Origin: Thiodiazotropha sp037384425
GTDB taxonomy: Bacteria > Pseudomonadota > Gammaproteobacteria > Chromatiales > Chromatiaceae
Assembly (NCBI GenBank): GCA_037384425.1
Contig: JARROA010000021.1
Span: 1 to 64,000, forward strand
Direction of reading: 5' to 3'
Length of the DNA stretch: 64,000 nt
The translations under genes were made by a program, and so were the position numbers. Below are positions 63,566 through 64,000 of this stretch, piece by piece (position 1 is the first letter of the stretch; each line of letters opens with the position of its first letter). A model generated the notes under the pieces. The model worked only from the letters and a program-made list of their open reading frames with translations, ran no database searches and was not told where the DNA came from.

Positions 63566-64000
63566 TGGAAGCCGATACCACAGGTCTGCGGCAGTGTATC
63601 GCCCGATACCGTCAGCGCATCCCTGAACTGAGCGCCATCGAAGCTGCATTGCAGAGCGCATCCCCCGACGACGCGATCGCGCTGTACGAGCAGTGCTATC
63701 CGCTGATCGAGAAGGCCCTCTGGAGTGATGATTCACAGTTCGATGACCTGCTCGACAGTTACCAGGCGCTGTTTCGTGAGCAGGAGGGGTTGATACAGCG
63801 CCGGGGCGATGATCGTCACCACTTCATTCTCAGCATTCCGGTAGCGGACCGCCCGGCCCACCTTCAAAGCTGTCTTGAAAGCATTCATCGACTGTGCAGT
63901 ACATTCGGCTATGGCGGTACCCGTTGCGGCGTCTATCAACGTATCAAGGTCATCGTCGCCGAGGACAGTCGAGAGCCGGAGAGCATCGAGCGCCATATCG
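63566..64000 (+). CDS. Probable glycosyltransferase, 5' part (cut by window edge)
   Basis: An open frame from ATG 63566 runs off the window end without a stop (145 residues so far). After a helical region (about 1-85) the segment FILSIPVADRP...LQSCLESI, then KVIVAEDSREPESI (about 92-142), matches the first strand-helix-strand of family 2-like glycosyltransferases, where the aspartates after the second strand bind the nucleotide sugar. The ribosome-binding site is weak (ACAGG), and it follows the TPP enzyme gene by ten bases, suggesting co-transcription and perhaps a shared role in surface-sugar synthesis. The catalytic part is outside the window. Confidence 0.7.

Overview
The window looks like a chromosomal segment of a sulfur-oxidising gammaproteobacterium. 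The gene orders are gammaproteobacterial: 23S-5S rRNA then birA, a pantothenate kinase gene and tRNA-Thr; rplU-rpmA-obgE; rpsT divergent from murJ-ribF-ileS-lspA; uvrA, an MFS gene and ssb. The sulfur lifestyle is inferred from a sulfur-globule-type protein, a split YeeE/YedE sulfur transporter, a periplasmic rhodanese and a seven-heme c-type cytochrome lipoprotein. I cannot name the species.

Layout. 1-5743: end of an rRNA operon, then a tightly overlapping run (membrane protein, M61 peptidase, birA, coaX, SPOR protein) and tRNA-Thr(TGT). The familiar order stops at this tRNA and is followed by 800 bases without a gene. 6546-15968: accessory block with a beta-helix protein, a five-gene efflux/membrane operon read leftwards, a lipoprotein, a VOC protein and a CDF metal transporter. 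16202-26021: housekeeping genes, with a dispersed intergenic repeat and terminators. 26441-31605: porin, a three-gene membrane/lipoprotein unit under a tandem palindromic operator, and a divergent methyltransferase/TetR pair. 31651-36819: leftward cluster of multiheme cytochrome, parvulin isomerase, TlpA-like thioredoxin and a TonB-like anchored protein. 37196-45695: uvrA (broken by a frameshifting deletion), a five-gene sulfur-handling operon inserted between uvrA and its usual MFS-ssb neighbours, then MFS and ssb. 45879-54112: sulfur-globule protein, nnrS, lon, rsmA and a large BACON-like lipoprotein. 54842-60968: yfdX behind a sigma-54-type promoter, a PAS-LuxR regulator, and a compact unit of papain-like peptidase, a small protein sharing the peptidase's C-terminal domain, and a chagasin-like inhibitor. 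The right edge holds a HAD hydrolase, a thiamine-diphosphate enzyme and the start of a probable glycosyltransferase.

Two loci stand out as possibly undescribed systems. The first is the operon at 40220-43472: split YeeE/YedE transporter, an exported protein made of six GENPCAP repeats with one cysteine each, a conserved unknown, and an exported double rhodanese. It is bracketed by an 18/20 direct repeat in the old uvrA/MFS promoter region. The second is the unit at 57001-58879, which encodes a cytosolic papain-family peptidase together with a chagasin-family inhibitor and a stand-alone copy of the peptidase's C-terminal domain. Both readings rest on sequence motifs and gene context only.
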